DNA of 64,000 bases from Clostridia bacterium (GCA_900755895.1 CAAEIG010000160.1:21572-85571); one strand, 5' to 3'. Numbered from the stretch's first letter, positions 1-9,743 are shown. Program-made: numbers and translations. Notes: generated by a model from the sequence alone, not told the origin.

Positions 1-145
1 CGCCCAGCAGACCGTTATAACCGCGCTTGACGCCATAGACCTTCATACCGAAGTTGATACCCGTGCGGACAACAGCGCGCACAGCCGCGTTCATGCCCGG
101 GGCGTCGCCGCCGCTGGTCAATACTGCAATATTTTTCGCACCCAT
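1..145 (-). CDS. pfkA: 6-phosphofructokinase, N-terminal part (runs off window)
   Basis: The first 48 codons are in the window. The N-terminus MGAKNIAVLTSGGDAPGMNA holds the GGDAPGMNAAVR nucleotide-binding motif of ATP-dependent phosphofructokinases, which phosphorylate fructose 6-phosphate in glycolysis. The ATG at 143-145 is preceded by GGAGGAATTAGCA, a good ribosome binding site. It lies downstream of dnaE on the same strand, a common clostridial order, but has its own promoter. The rest of the protein is outside the window. Confidence 0.93.
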   Translation of the reverse strand, partial: MGAKNIAVLTSGGDAPGMNAAVRAVVRTGINFGMKVYGVKRGYNGLLG

Positions 146-212
146 TGCTAATTCCTCCAACATATTAAAAATGGGGACATATCTATCCCTCCGATAGCTG
201 TCTCAGTATTAT

Positions 213-240
213 TATACCAAAGGATGGGGATTTATCAAGG
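213..240 (-). promoter_or_regulatory. Sigma-A promoter of pfkA
   Basis: On the minus strand TTGATA (235-240) and TATAAT (213-218) are separated by 16 bp, about 70 bp upstream of the pfkA ATG. A short CTATC/GATAG hairpin lies in the leader. This would let pfkA be transcribed independently of dnaE. Confidence 0.75.
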
Positions 241-275
241 GCCTGCGGCAAGTTTTTACACAATCCCCCAGCTTT

Positions 276-3200
276 TCAGCCCTTGGGTCCGTAATAGACC
301 ACATTCCCCTCACCCAACAGCTTTTCCAGTGCCTGGATCAACGGGCGGTTGATCTCCACCCGATTTTTAGGGGCCGCCCGCAGCACCTTTCCGGTGTCAT
401 CAAACTTCAGGTACAGGTCGGTGACGCCTCCCTCAAACACTGCAGCATACTTCATGGCTTTATCATAGCGGGGGTCCTCCTGGGAGGGGAAGCGCAAGTA
501 AAGTCCTGGACGCACATGCTTTTGAGGTTGTGCCCCGTTTTTGGGAAGCTCCTGAGGTCGGGACACCTCATTGCAAATCAGCTCGGGCTCCTTATTCTCC
601 ACAAAATTCAGCTTTCCGGTGACTTCAATGACGGTGCCATCGGCCAACAGGCCGCCGTACTGCTCCAGCGCCTTGGAGAAAAACACCACATTCAGAGAGG
701 CGTACATGTCCTCCAAAATCACCACAGCCATGGGAACATTTTGCCGGGTAGTCCTCCTCCGGACGCCAGAAACCATGCCCAACACCCGGACCCATTGCCC
801 GTCCTGATAGCTGCCCTCCTCTTCCCCGCTTTGGAGAATTTGATCCATGCGGGCGTACTGACCATCCTGGTACAGCGCAGCATAGGCGGACATGGGATGT
901 CCCGACAGGTACATTCCTGTGACCTCCTTCTCCATGGTCAGCTTGTCTGCCTGGGAAAAATCCTCAGCTCGCTCCAAAACCGGCTCTCCGCTCTGGGCTG
1001 CGTCTGGGGCGTCAAAAAAGCCCAGCTGTCCTTCAATATTTCGGCGTTTGTCCGCCTCCAAGGAATCCATCACCGTGTCCAGATTCAACAGCATCTCCCG
1101 GCGGTTATTCCCCAAGCCGTCCAAGGCACCGCACTTCACCAGGCTTTCAATCGCCCGGCGATTCAGCTCCTTGCTGGCCATACGCTTACAGAAATTGTAA
1201 AATGAGGTGAATTCTCCCTCAACACGGCGCTCCTCCACCATCCGGGCAATGACGCCGCGGCCCAAATTCTTCACCGCCAGCAGCCCAAAGCGAATGTTTT
1301 TGCCAGCCACAGTAAACCCCGCACCGCTAGAATTGACATGGGGCGGCAGAACCTGGATTCCCAGCCGAGAACACTCCTCAGAGTACTCTGCCACCTTCGC
1401 AGCCTCTCCCAGCACGCTGGAAAGCAGCGCCGCCAGATATTCCCGAGGATAATGGCACTTCAGATAGGCGGTCTCATAGGCCAACACCGCATAGCCCGCC
1501 GCGTGGGATTTGTTAAACGCGTACTCGGCGAATTTCTCGATTTCCACAAACAGTTCCTGGGCGATCACCAGATCCACCCCACGGCGCTGACAGCCATCCA
1601 CCAGCACCGTGCCATCCGGAGCGGTCTCCCCGTGGAGGAACACCTCCCGCTCCTCCTCCAACACATCCTGCTTCTTTTTCGCCATAGCCCGGCGCACAAT
1701 ATCGGCTCTCCCCAGGGAGTAGCCAGCCAAATCTCGGAAAATCTGCATCACCTGCTCCTGATAGATGATGCAGCCACCTGTGGACTCCAAAATGGGCTTG
1801 AGCAGCGGATGACGGTACCGTACCGACTGGGGATCCCGACGGCTTTCCACATACTGAGTGATAAACTGCATGGGCCCGGGACGGTACAGAGAGATCACCG
1901 TCATCAAGTCCTCAAAGCAGGCTGGCTGGGACTGGATCAGCAGCCGCTTCATCCCCCCGGATTCCAGCTGGAACACACCTTCGGAATTTCCCTCCCCCAG
2001 CATGGCAAACACCTCCGGGTCGTCCTGGGGGATCGTCTCCATGGAGAACTCCGGCTGGGACTGGCGCACCATCTTCTCTGCACGGGCGATCACAGACAGG
2101 TTGCGCAGACCCAAAAAATCCATCTTCAGCAGACCAAGTTCCTCAACGAACATCCAGGCATACTGAGTGACGATGGCTTCATCGTTTTTGGCTAAAGGCA
2201 CATAGTCCATCACCGGCTTATCCGTGATGACCACCCCCGCTGCATGAGTGGAGGCGTGGCGGGGCATGCCCTCCACCTTACGGGCCATGTCAAACAGCTC
2301 CTGAAGCTGAGGATCCGCTGCCACCTTCTCCCGCAGCTCCTTGGACTGCTTTAGCGCAATGTCCAAAGTCATCTTCTGGGAAAAGGGGACCTGCTTTGCC
2401 GCCAAATCCACCTTGCTGTAGGGAATATTCAGCGCCCGGCCCACGTCCCGCAGAGCTCCCCGGGCCGCCATGGTGCCGAAAGTGACGATCTGAGCTACGT
2501 GGTCGGCTCCATACTTGTCCACCACATAGTCGATCATCTCATCACGGCGCTCGTCACTGAAGTCAATGTCAAAGTCCGGCATGCTCACTCGCTCCGGATT
2601 CAAAAATCGCTCAAACAGAAGGCCGTAGGCAACCGGGTCCACGTTGGTGATGCCCATACAATAGGCCGCCAAGCTCCCCACGCCGGAACCACGTCCAGGC
2701 CCCACAGGGATTCCCACACTCTTGGCATAGCGGATAAAATCCCACACGATCAGGTAGTAGTTCACGTACCCCATCTGAGCGATGACGCCGATTTCATATT
2801 CCAGCCTATCCCAATACTCCTGAGAAGGATTCCCCCCACAGCGGTGCAGCAGTCCTTCCTCGCAGAGGCGGCGGAAGAAGTCCTGGTTCTCACTGCCGTC
2901 CGGCGTGGTGAAAGCCGGGAGCTTTGTCTTGCCGAATTCCAGCTCCACATGACAGCGCCGGGCAATTTCCGCTGTATTCTCCACAGCCTCCGGCACATCG
3001 GCAAACAGAGCCCGCATCTCTTCTTCGCTCTTGAAGTAAAACTCCTCCGAGCCAAACTCCAGGCCTCCGGGTTCATCCACATTGCTGCCGGTCTGGATAC
3101 ACAACAGCACCCGATGCATCTTGCTGTCCTCGGGGGCGATATAGTGACAGTCATTGGTGCACACCAGAGGAATCCCCGTCTCCCGGGACAGGCGGATCAG

Positions 3201-3764
3201 CTGGGGATTGATCCGCTTTTGATCCGGCAAACCGTGGTCCTGCAATTCCAAAAAGAAATTGCCGTGGCCAAAAATCCCCTCGTACTCCAACGCAGCATTT
3301 TTGGCGCCCTCATAGTCCCCGCGAACCAGTGCCCGTGGGATCTCCCCCGCCAAGCACGCAGACAGCGCGATCAATCCCTGGTGATGCTCTCGCAGCAAAT
3401 CCAGATCCACACGGGGCTTGTTGTAAAAGCCCTCCACCCAGGCCTTGGACACCAAAGCGATCAAGTTCCGATAGCCAGTCTCATTCTCGCAGAGCAGCAC
3501 CAGGTGGCGGCTTTCAGCGTCCAGCTCGTGAACCCTGTCAAACCGGGTGCGGCGGGCCACATACACCTCGCAGCCAAGAATGGGCTGGATTCCTCGCTGC
3601 AAGGCGGCCTTATAAAAATCGACCACGCCGTACATACAGCCGTGGTCGGTGATGGCCACCGCAGTCTGCCCCATGGCTTTGGCGGTGTCCAAAAGCCTTT
3701 CGATCCGGCAAGCGCCGTCCAAAAGGCTGTATTCCGTGTGTACATGAAGATGGGCAAAGGCCAT
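276..3764 (-). CDS. dnaE: DNA polymerase III subunit alpha (DnaE)
   Basis: Replicative-type C-family DNA polymerase of 1162 residues, the usual DnaE length. An N-terminal PHP domain starts with HLHVHTEYS (5-13) and ITDHGCMYG (about 39-46). The polymerase core contains GPGRGSG (356-362) and the catalytic PDFDIDF (396-402), with the third acidic position in LKMDFLGLRNL. Helix-hairpin-helix and OB-fold regions fill the C-terminus. There is no embedded 3'-5' exonuclease, so it is DnaE rather than PolC. The ATG has the binding site GGAAAGGAGCGGGAAT. It is the last gene of the hprK-whiA block before pfkA. Confidence 0.97.
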   Translation of the reverse strand: MAFAHLHVHTEYSLLDGACRIERLLDTAKAMGQTAVAITDHGCMYGVVDFYKAALQRGIQPILGCEVYVARRTRFDRVHELDAESRHLVLLCENETGYRNLIALVSKAWVEGFYNKPRVDLDLLREHHQGLIALSACLAGEIPRALVRGDYEGAKNAALEYEGIFGHGNFFLELQDHGLPDQKRINPQLIRLSRETGIPLVCTNDCHYIAPEDSKMHRVLLCIQTGSNVDEPGGLEFGSEEFYFKSEEEMRALFADVPEAVENTAEIARRCHVELEFGKTKLPAFTTPDGSENQDFFRRLCEEGLLHRCGGNPSQEYWDRLEYEIGVIAQMGYVNYYLIVWDFIRYAKSVGIPVGPGRGSGVGSLAAYCMGITNVDPVAYGLLFERFLNPERVSMPDFDIDFSDERRDEMIDYVVDKYGADHVAQIVTFGTMAARGALRDVGRALNIPYSKVDLAAKQVPFSQKMTLDIALKQSKELREKVAADPQLQELFDMARKVEGMPRHASTHAAGVVITDKPVMDYVPLAKNDEAIVTQYAWMFVEELGLLKMDFLGLRNLSVIARAEKMVRQSQPEFSMETIPQDDPEVFAMLGEGNSEGVFQLESGGMKRLLIQSQPACFEDLMTVISLYRPGPMQFITQYVESRRDPQSVRYRHPLLKPILESTGGCIIYQEQVMQIFRDLAGYSLGRADIVRRAMAKKKQDVLEEEREVFLHGETAPDGTVLVDGCQRRGVDLVIAQELFVEIEKFAEYAFNKSHAAGYAVLAYETAYLKCHYPREYLAALLSSVLGEAAKVAEYSEECSRLGIQVLPPHVNSSGAGFTVAGKNIRFGLLAVKNLGRGVIARMVEERRVEGEFTSFYNFCKRMASKELNRRAIESLVKCGALDGLGNNRREMLLNLDTVMDSLEADKRRNIEGQLGFFDAPDAAQSGEPVLERAEDFSQADKLTMEKEVTGMYLSGHPMSAYAALYQDGQYARMDQILQSGEEEGSYQDGQWVRVLGMVSGVRRRTTRQNVPMAVVILEDMYASLNVVFFSKALEQYGGLLADGTVIEVTGKLNFVENKEPELICNEVSRPQELPKNGAQPQKHVRPGLYLRFPSQEDPRYDKAMKYAAVFEGGVTDLYLKFDDTGKVLRAAPKNRVEINRPLIQALEKLLGEGNVVYYGPKG

Positions 3765-3783
3765 ATTCCCGCTCCTTTCCCGG

Positions 3784-4338
3784 TCATTCCCCGGACTGGT
3801 GAGAGTCCAGGTATTCCTGTGTCACTTCAATCCAAAAATAGTACTCCATGCCGATATTCTGCCGGCCCGTGCCCCAATAGCACTCCTCACAGACAAGATA
3901 GGTTCCCGGCTCCTGCGGGCACTGAAAAGCATCCGCAGTCTCGGTGTAGACAAGGCCCTGTTCATCGTAGATGGTGAAGGCAAAGTCCCCGTTGTCCGAG
4001 CCGCCCTCAAACAGGATGGTGGTGGAATGATCGAACTCCACCGTGGGAGCATCATCCCCCACCTCTCCGGGAACCAGCCGCCGGCCCTCCTGACGCTTGC
4101 CGTCCTCAGTGACATAGATCTGATTCTCCAGGGGAGCAACCTCCACTCCGCCGCTGCGCAGCGTGACGGTTCCCACCTCCGGCGGACCGCTGCCAATACG
4201 CCCCACCAATAGGTACATAATCAGCAGGATGCCTCCCACAATCAGCACTGCTCCACCGTAGACGGCCAGCTTCATGCGCCAATCGCCCTCCACCTTCATG
4301 CCGTCCACCCGTTTTTTTACCGTATCCTTCAGCGCCAA
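3784..4338 (-). CDS. Uncharacterised single-pass membrane protein
   Basis: 184 residues starting at TTG; no ATG fits the reading frame near the upstream purine-rich GAGAAAGGGGGCG. A short basic N-terminus is followed by one transmembrane helix (about 26-47, VYGGAVLIVGGILLIMYLLV) and an extracellular beta-rich domain that includes CPQEPGTYLVCEECYWG. The tail domain has three cysteines. It sits between whiA and dnaE with short gaps, so it is probably cotranscribed. I do not recognise the family and assign no function. Confidence 0.75.
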   Translation of the reverse strand: MALKDTVKKRVDGMKVEGDWRMKLAVYGGAVLIVGGILLIMYLLVGRIGSGPPEVGTVTLRSGGVEVAPLENQIYVTEDGKRQEGRRLVPGEVGDDAPTVEFDHSTTILFEGGSDNGDFAFTIYDEQGLVYTETADAFQCPQEPGTYLVCEECYWGTGRQNIGMEYYFWIEVTQEYLDSHQSGE

Positions 4339-4368
4339 CAGGACGCCCCCTTTCTCTCGTACGCACTT

Positions 4369-5304
4369 TTACAGCAGATTGGAAACTCCGCGCTCCTCCA
4401 GGATCTTTTCCCCTTGACGCAAAAGCCGCTGGAGACGGTGATTCACCCCGCTTCGGGTGATGCCAAGCCGGGCACTGAGTTCCCGCAAAGTCATATCCGG
4501 ATTATCCAACCGCAGCCTAGCCAGTTCCTGGAGTTCCTCCGGCAAGGAGGACAACCCCACTGTATCGCTGATGGCTGCAATGGCCGCCACCTGCCTGGCA
4601 GAAGCGGAAAAGGTCTTATCCATATTGGCGGTCTCGAAATTGGTCTTGCGGTTGATGTTATTCTTGACCTCTTTGTACATCTTTACCTGCATCAGCTCCA
4701 TGGCAGCGCTGGGGGCTCCCAGGTAGGTGAGCAGGTCCTCAATAGGACCGCTCTCCTTCAAGTAGACCACATAGCCATTTTTTCTGGAAGCCACCGCAGG
4801 AGACAGCGGAAAGGCATCCACCTCACTGAGTAAAGTGTACAGATCGTTGGCCAGATGCTGATGGGCCACTGCAAACTCCAGGTGGTACTCCTTGCTGGGA
4901 TCCGTAGCAGTGCCGCAAGTTAGGAAAGCCCCCCGCAGGAACGCCGCCGTGCAACAGTCATTTTCCAAATTGGCCCGGTTCAATCGCAAAGTGGTTTCCC
5001 GGCCAGTGTGGCCAAACTCCTGGAGCATGGCGTCCTTCGACCCGGCGTCGGGCAAACTCACCCGATAGGCCGGCTTCCGTCGGCGGCTGACGCCGAAAGT
5101 CAGCTCCCCGGACACACCGGCTCCTGCTGCAGCCAACTCCAAAAGCCGCCGGGCCACCGGGCCGCTCTCCGTGACAAAGGCACTCTCCCGCAGGGTGAAA
5201 CACCGGGAAAACAGCCAAGCGCCATAGCACTCTGCCCGCAGGCAGCACTCCCGTTTGAACTCCACCTTGCAGAATTCACTTTTGATGTCCGACGAAAAGG
5301 ACAT
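4369..5304 (-). CDS. whiA: DNA-binding protein WhiA
   Basis: 311 residues, matching the WhiA family. The N-terminus (MSFSSDIKSEFCKVE) leads into a LAGLIDADG-homing-endonuclease-like region. The C-terminus has a helix-turn-helix segment (MTLRELSARLGITRSGVNHR, about 274-293) typical of WhiA. WhiA acts in division and chromosome segregation in Firmicutes and in sporulation in actinomycetes. The ATG is preceded by GAGGAG. Its position beside rapZ and murB supports the call; the yvcK gene that usually precedes it is absent here. Confidence 0.95.
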   Translation of the reverse strand: MSFSSDIKSEFCKVEFKRECCLRAECYGAWLFSRCFTLRESAFVTESGPVARRLLELAAAGAGVSGELTFGVSRRRKPAYRVSLPDAGSKDAMLQEFGHTGRETTLRLNRANLENDCCTAAFLRGAFLTCGTATDPSKEYHLEFAVAHQHLANDLYTLLSEVDAFPLSPAVASRKNGYVVYLKESGPIEDLLTYLGAPSAAMELMQVKMYKEVKNNINRKTNFETANMDKTFSASARQVAAIAAISDTVGLSSLPEELQELARLRLDNPDMTLRELSARLGITRSGVNHRLQRLLRQGEKILEERGVSNLL

Positions 5305-5365
5305 AGTGGCTCCTCACTTTCCACAATGAAACAAAAAGCTGGGGAAAACCAGGCGCTCCCCCCGT

Positions 5366-5848
5366 TTACCTTATCACTTTTTGCAGTTGATATTGACCTT
5401 CCAACCTATCTTTTGGATTCACGATTTTAACAATATGGAACCCACACTTATTCACATAGAAATTGTGATTCCTACTGGAGAAGATGGGAGTTTCCGTTCT
5501 CCAGACCCTGGTGTCGGGATAGAGGCGTTCCACCATCTGCCACACCTGGAAGCCAATCCCCCGGTTCTCATAGAGAGGATCAATGAAGAGATTCCCCAAG
5601 AAGTTGTCTTGATTTTCATGGATCCACAGAATGACTGCGCCAATCAGCTTCCCATCCAAAGCAATGCAGTAGGAAGTGGCATCCGGATGCAAGCCCCATC
5701 TTCGCAAAAAGCTGCCGTCATCATACCCTTCCGGCCCGCCTTTCTCCTTGCCCAGGTGAATCCTCGTGTCCTCATCAAAAGCGCGCTCCATGATTCTTGT
5801 CAGCTGGTCGATATCGCTTTCTTCCAGCTTGACCAATTCAAGCTCCAC
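5366..5848 (-). CDS. GNAT family N-acetyltransferase
   Basis: 160 residues from a GTG start at 5846-5848, chosen because AGGAAG lies 6 bases upstream; an ATG at 5914 in the same frame has no comparable site. The acetyl-CoA-binding motif A is visible as NLFIDPLYENRGIGFQVWQM (R/QxxGxG/A type), followed by FYVNKCGFHIV, the usual beta6-beta7 C-terminus. The substrate is unknown. It lies between rapZ and whiA, where many Firmicutes carry yvcK. Confidence 0.85.
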   Translation of the reverse strand: MELELVKLEESDIDQLTRIMERAFDEDTRIHLGKEKGGPEGYDDGSFLRRWGLHPDATSYCIALDGKLIGAVILWIHENQDNFLGNLFIDPLYENRGIGFQVWQMVERLYPDTRVWRTETPIFSSRNHNFYVNKCGFHIVKIVNPKDRLEGQYQLQKVIR

Positions 5849-5942
5849 AGTTCTCTTCCTTTCAGCAAAAGCTCCTCTGGTTTCAACCCGATCACCATGA
5901 ATAAAATGTTGCAAATTCGGACGTGTTCCCCCACCAGAACTT

Positions 5943-6803
5943 TTAAAACTTCTGGATATCCCGGTGAGTGACGCTGGCCTTAACCCCCTGGGCGGTCAGG
6001 TGATCGCACATGTACTGAGCCAAAGCCACCGACCGGTGATGGCCGCCCGTGCAACCCACAGCGATAACCAGCTGGCTCTTGCCCTCCTTGGAGTAGAGGG
6101 GCAACAAATAGTCGATCATATCAGTGAAACGAGTGACGAATCCCTGGGTCTCCTCCTTCTCCATGACATAATCCCGCACGGGCTCGTCCAGACCTGTGAG
6201 GGGCCGCAGCTCCTCGTCATAGAAGGGGTTGGGCAGGCAGCGCACGTCGAAGACCAGATCCGCCTCCATGGGAATCCCAAACTTAAAGCCAAAGCTGACA
6301 CAATGCACCGAGAGAGAATCCTGAGCGCTGGTGAGAAACAGCTCGGAGATCCTGGCCTTCAACTGGGAGGGAGACACCCCCGAAGTGTCAATGACATAGT
6401 CCGAGCACTCCTTCACCGGCTTGAGCATCTCCCGCTCCAGCTTCACCGCCTGCTCCAGGGCACCGCCCATCTCGTCGGCCAGGGGGTGCTTGCGGCGGGT
6501 CTCCTGATAGCGGTTCACCAGCACGCCGTCAGCGGAATCCATGAACAGAATCTTATAGGGCTTTTTATCCCGCTTCAAAGATTCCAGAGCGGTGAAAAAG
6601 GATTTGAACAGCTCCCCGCCTCGGGTGTCCGTCACCACGGCCACCCGGTTGTGGCTACCATCGGTCTTCAAGCACAGATCGTAAAACACCGGAATCAGCG
6701 CAGGCGGCAAATTGTCCACACAGAAAAAGCCAATGTCCTCCATGGCGTGCATCGCCCGGGTCTTTCCCGCCCCAGAAAGGCCCGTCAAGATCACAAATTC
6801 CAT
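5943..6803 (-). CDS. rapZ: RNase adapter / nucleotide-binding protein RapZ (YvcJ)
   Basis: 286 residues, the usual length. Walker A GLSGAGKT is at 8-15. The family C-terminal block is present: SFGFKFGIPMEADLVFDVRC, then FTDMIDYLLPLY and GCTGGHHRSVALAQ. RapZ/YvcJ binds nucleotides; in enterobacteria it steers RNase E to small RNAs, and in Firmicutes the role is less clear. It starts 14 bases after murB stops, so the two are cotranscribed. Confidence 0.96.
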   Translation of the reverse strand: MEFVILTGLSGAGKTRAMHAMEDIGFFCVDNLPPALIPVFYDLCLKTDGSHNRVAVVTDTRGGELFKSFFTALESLKRDKKPYKILFMDSADGVLVNRYQETRRKHPLADEMGGALEQAVKLEREMLKPVKECSDYVIDTSGVSPSQLKARISELFLTSAQDSLSVHCVSFGFKFGIPMEADLVFDVRCLPNPFYDEELRPLTGLDEPVRDYVMEKEETQGFVTRFTDMIDYLLPLYSKEGKSQLVIAVGCTGGHHRSVALAQYMCDHLTAQGVKASVTHRDIQKF

Positions 6804-6817
6804 CCCGAATCCCCCTT

Positions 6818-7735
6818 TTACGCTTCCCCGGTCACCCGAACTTCCATCTCCAGACGGATGCCTTTTTTCTCATACACTTCCTCTTGGACCTGCCCCACCA
6901 GATCCAACACATCCTGGCAAGTCGCCCCACCAGTATTGACAATAAACCCCGCGTGCTTGGGGCTTACCTGAGCACCTCCAACAGACCGGCCCTTGAGACC
7001 GCACTCCTCAATGAGCGCAGCGGCAAAAGCCCCCTGGGGCCGCTTAAACACGCTGCCCGCACTGGGCATGTCGTAGGGCTGCTTTTCTTTCCGGCGGCCC
7101 ATCAATTCCTCCATCTTGGCGGCAATCTGTGCCTGGTCCCCGGGCTCCAGGCGGAACTCCACCCCGGTGATCACGTCCCGAGTTCCGGTATAGCGGCTGT
7201 GCCGGTAGGCAAACTCCAGCGCCTCCCCGGAGGCAGAACTCTCTTCCCCTTCCGGCGTCACGTGCAGGACACGTTCCACCACGTCCCGCATCTCACCGCC
7301 ATAGGCACCAGCGTCCATATAGGCAGCGCCGCCCACAGAACCGGGGATCCCCCAGGCAAATTCCAGCCCGGTGAGTCCCTGTTCCCTAGCAAAGGCGCAC
7401 ACCGCTGCCAAGGACGCACCAGCTCCAGCCCGGACCAGACCATTGGACAGCAGCTCCACCCGGCGGAACTCCCCGGAGAGCAGCAGCACTGCCCCACGGA
7501 TCCCTTTATCCGACACCAACAGGTTGGACCCCTTTCCCAAAATCATATAAGGCAGGCTCTCCCGATGAAGAACCTGCAGAAGCCCCTTCAGCTGGTTCCT
7601 GCTTTCCACTGTGACAAAACGGTCCGCCGGACCTCCAATTTGAAACGTGGTATGCCGGCTCATGGGCTCTCCACTGAGGATGGAACAACCGAGGCTCTGA
7701 GCAGCCTCATCCAAGGGGGTGTAAAAAAACTCCAT
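6818..7735 (-). CDS. murB: UDP-N-acetylenolpyruvoylglucosamine reductase (MurB)
   Basis: 305 residues. FAD-binding motifs are GKGSNLLVSDKG and GIPGSVGGAAYMDAGAYGGEM-like (read in two parts: GIPGSVGGAAYM, DAGAYGGEM). The catalytic serine lies in SAGSVFKRP, and KHAGFIVNTGGAT completes the type II MurB pattern. It makes UDP-N-acetylmuramate in the cytoplasm for peptidoglycan. The ATG follows GAGAGGAGAGTTTC. It is 12 bases after the PHP gene. Confidence 0.97.
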   Translation of the reverse strand: MEFFYTPLDEAAQSLGCSILSGEPMSRHTTFQIGGPADRFVTVESRNQLKGLLQVLHRESLPYMILGKGSNLLVSDKGIRGAVLLLSGEFRRVELLSNGLVRAGAGASLAAVCAFAREQGLTGLEFAWGIPGSVGGAAYMDAGAYGGEMRDVVERVLHVTPEGEESSASGEALEFAYRHSRYTGTRDVITGVEFRLEPGDQAQIAAKMEELMGRRKEKQPYDMPSAGSVFKRPQGAFAAALIEECGLKGRSVGGAQVSPKHAGFIVNTGGATCQDVLDLVGQVQEEVYEKKGIRLEMEVRVTGEA

Positions 7736-7747
7736 GAAACTCTCCTC

Positions 7748-8494
7748 TCACTGGCGCGCTTGAAAAGTGGTGGTATAGCGCGCCAGATAGTCGTTCAGCC
7801 GCGCCCGGGAACCGTTGACAATCAGCTCCTCGGGAAAGTCGATCTCCTCCAACATGGCCAGGGCCTTGCCCACATCACCCACTTCGCTCTCGAAGTGAGC
7901 ATCGGAGTCCACCACAATGGGCACGCCGTACTTTTTGCAGCACAGGGCAATTTTCCGGCAGTTCTCCACGTTGTCAGGCCGCACCTGGAAGCTGTGGTTG
8001 TTGATCTCCACCAGCTTGTGATTCTCACCAAACAGCGGAATCACCTTTTCGTAATCATAGGCAAACACCGGGTCGCCGCTGTGGCCAATGACATTGACCC
8101 GTGGGTCCTGAGCAACACGGGTCCATAGGCGGGTACACTTCTCCACATCCGGGTCCTTTAACCCCTCCAGGGGCAGGTGATGGATGGAAGCCACCACCCA
8201 ATCCAGCTTTTCCCCGTCCCCGGGCAAGATATCCAGGGTGCCGTCAAAGTCCACCACATTGGCTTCTATGCCGGCCAGGGTCAGCACACCTCTGTAATAG
8301 AGGGGCACCTCCCGCAGATTGGCAAAGTACCAATCCCTGGGAGCACCGGGCATATTGGGACCGTGATCGGTGATGGCCAGGGCATACAGCCCTTGCTCCT
8401 GAGCAGCTCGGACCATTTCCGTCAAAGAGCTGTAAGCGTGAGTGGAGGCCAGAGTGTGGGTGTGCAGATCCGCTATAATAATATATTGGCTCAT
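7748..8494 (-). CDS. PHP domain phosphoesterase (YcdX-like)
   Basis: 248 residues forming a stand-alone PHP domain. Metal-binding motifs are ADLHTHT (9-15), ITDHGPN, EANVVDFDG, ASIHHLP, GHSGDP and DSDAHFESEVGD, the order seen in YcdX-type metal-dependent phosphatases. The physiological substrate is not known. Its ATG overlaps the hprK stop by one base (TGATG), which implies translational coupling. Confidence 0.9.
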   Translation of the reverse strand: MSQYIIIADLHTHTLASTHAYSSLTEMVRAAQEQGLYALAITDHGPNMPGAPRDWYFANLREVPLYYRGVLTLAGIEANVVDFDGTLDILPGDGEKLDWVVASIHHLPLEGLKDPDVEKCTRLWTRVAQDPRVNVIGHSGDPVFAYDYEKVIPLFGENHKLVEINNHSFQVRPDNVENCRKIALCCKKYGVPIVVDSDAHFESEVGDVGKALAMLEEIDFPEELIVNGSRARLNDYLARYTTTFQARQ

Positions 8495-9459
8495 CAGATA
8501 TCCAAGTCCTTTTTAATGGTCTCGCCCTGAAGCTCGGACATATCCACTCCCAAAGAGGAGAGCAGCTCTTGGGCGGCGTTATAGCCCATCTTCTTCTGAC
8601 GGTTATTCATAGCTGCAACCTCGATAATCACAGCCAAATTTCGACCTGGCTTTACCGGGATGGTGAGCACCGGAACCTGAATGCCCAAAATCTCAGTGAA
8701 CTCATTGTCAATTCCCATGCGATCATAGAGTTTGGTTGCGTCCCAAATCTCCAGATTGATACACATGTCAATCTTCTCGGACATTTTAATGGCGCCCATA
8801 CCGAAGATTCGCCGAGCATTGATGATACCGATACCTCTCAGCTCGATGAAATGGCGTATGTTAGCCGGAGCCTGTCCAACCAGGGATTTACTGGACACCC
8901 GGCGGATTTCCACGGCATCGTCGGCAATAAGCCGGTGGCCCCGCTTGATAAGCTCGATGGCGGTCTCGCTTTTGCCCACGCCGCTGTCGCCCACCAGCAG
9001 AATACCTTCGCCGTAGACTTCAATAAGCACACCGTGACGGGTAATTCTGGGGGCTAGCTCCACATTGAGCAGGGACACCAAGTCAGCCACCACATTGGAG
9101 GTGGAATCCTTAGAAGAGAGCAGGGGAGTACCGTACTTTTCCGCTGCGGATTTCATATAGTCACAGGGGCAGATTCCCCGGGCGACGATGACTGTGGCAG
9201 GACGCAGCGCAAAGAAGTGGTCGACTGCCTCGGCCTTTTTCTCCTCACCCAGGCTGTCCAGCATAGCCATTTCTGAGCGGCCCAGGACCGTGATACGTTG
9301 GGGATCGAAGTAGTCACAGAAGCCGTAGAGTTCCAAACCAGGGCGAATAACGTCCCGGGAACGGATGAGGATTTCCTCAGCGCTTTTGGGCAGATGAACT
9401 TCCTCAAGGCGCAATTCTTTGATAATTTTCGCAAGGGGAATGGTATATTCTTCCATCAT
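8494..9459 (-). CDS. hprK: HPr kinase/phosphorylase
   Basis: 321 residues. The P-loop GDSGVGKS is at 157-164, followed by LIADDAVEI and the HprK signature region ELRGIGIINARRIFG. The enzyme phosphorylates and dephosphorylates HPr on Ser46 and so controls carbon catabolite repression. It heads the minus-strand block. Two adjacent ATGs are possible (9459 or 9456), with GAGAGGAAC upstream. A TATAAT (9512-9517) about 55 bases upstream is a possible -10. Confidence 0.97.
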   Translation of the reverse strand: MMEEYTIPLAKIIKELRLEEVHLPKSAEEILIRSRDVIRPGLELYGFCDYFDPQRITVLGRSEMAMLDSLGEEKKAEAVDHFFALRPATVIVARGICPCDYMKSAAEKYGTPLLSSKDSTSNVVADLVSLLNVELAPRITRHGVLIEVYGEGILLVGDSGVGKSETAIELIKRGHRLIADDAVEIRRVSSKSLVGQAPANIRHFIELRGIGIINARRIFGMGAIKMSEKIDMCINLEIWDATKLYDRMGIDNEFTEILGIQVPVLTIPVKPGRNLAVIIEVAAMNNRQKKMGYNAAQELLSSLGVDMSELQGETIKKDLDI

Positions 9460-9598
9460 AACACGAAGTTCCTCTCTTTCTTAGCCCGCTGCCGGGCGCG
9501 TAACCAAACTTATTATATACGATTCCCCAGGAAAAATAAAGGGCGGCTTTCTCCACACCCCCTTCCAAAAATATTTTTTCATTTTTTAAAAATACCTC

Positions 9599-9627
9599 TT
9601 GCATTTTTCTAACAGGCGTATTATAAT
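9599..9627 (+). promoter_or_regulatory. Sigma-A promoter of tRNA-fMet
   Basis: TTGCAT (9599-9604) and TATAAT (9622-9627) with a 17-bp spacer, 37 bases before the mature tRNA 5' end. Confidence 0.8.
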
Positions 9628-9663
9628 ATAAAAGCTGAAGCGAGAGCTAAGTCAACGAAATAT

Positions 9664-9740
<77 letters not shown>

Positions 9741-9743
9741 AAG

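Noticed and set aside
2499..3977. 492-codon plus-strand open frame opposite dnaE
   Set aside because: Shadow of dnaE.
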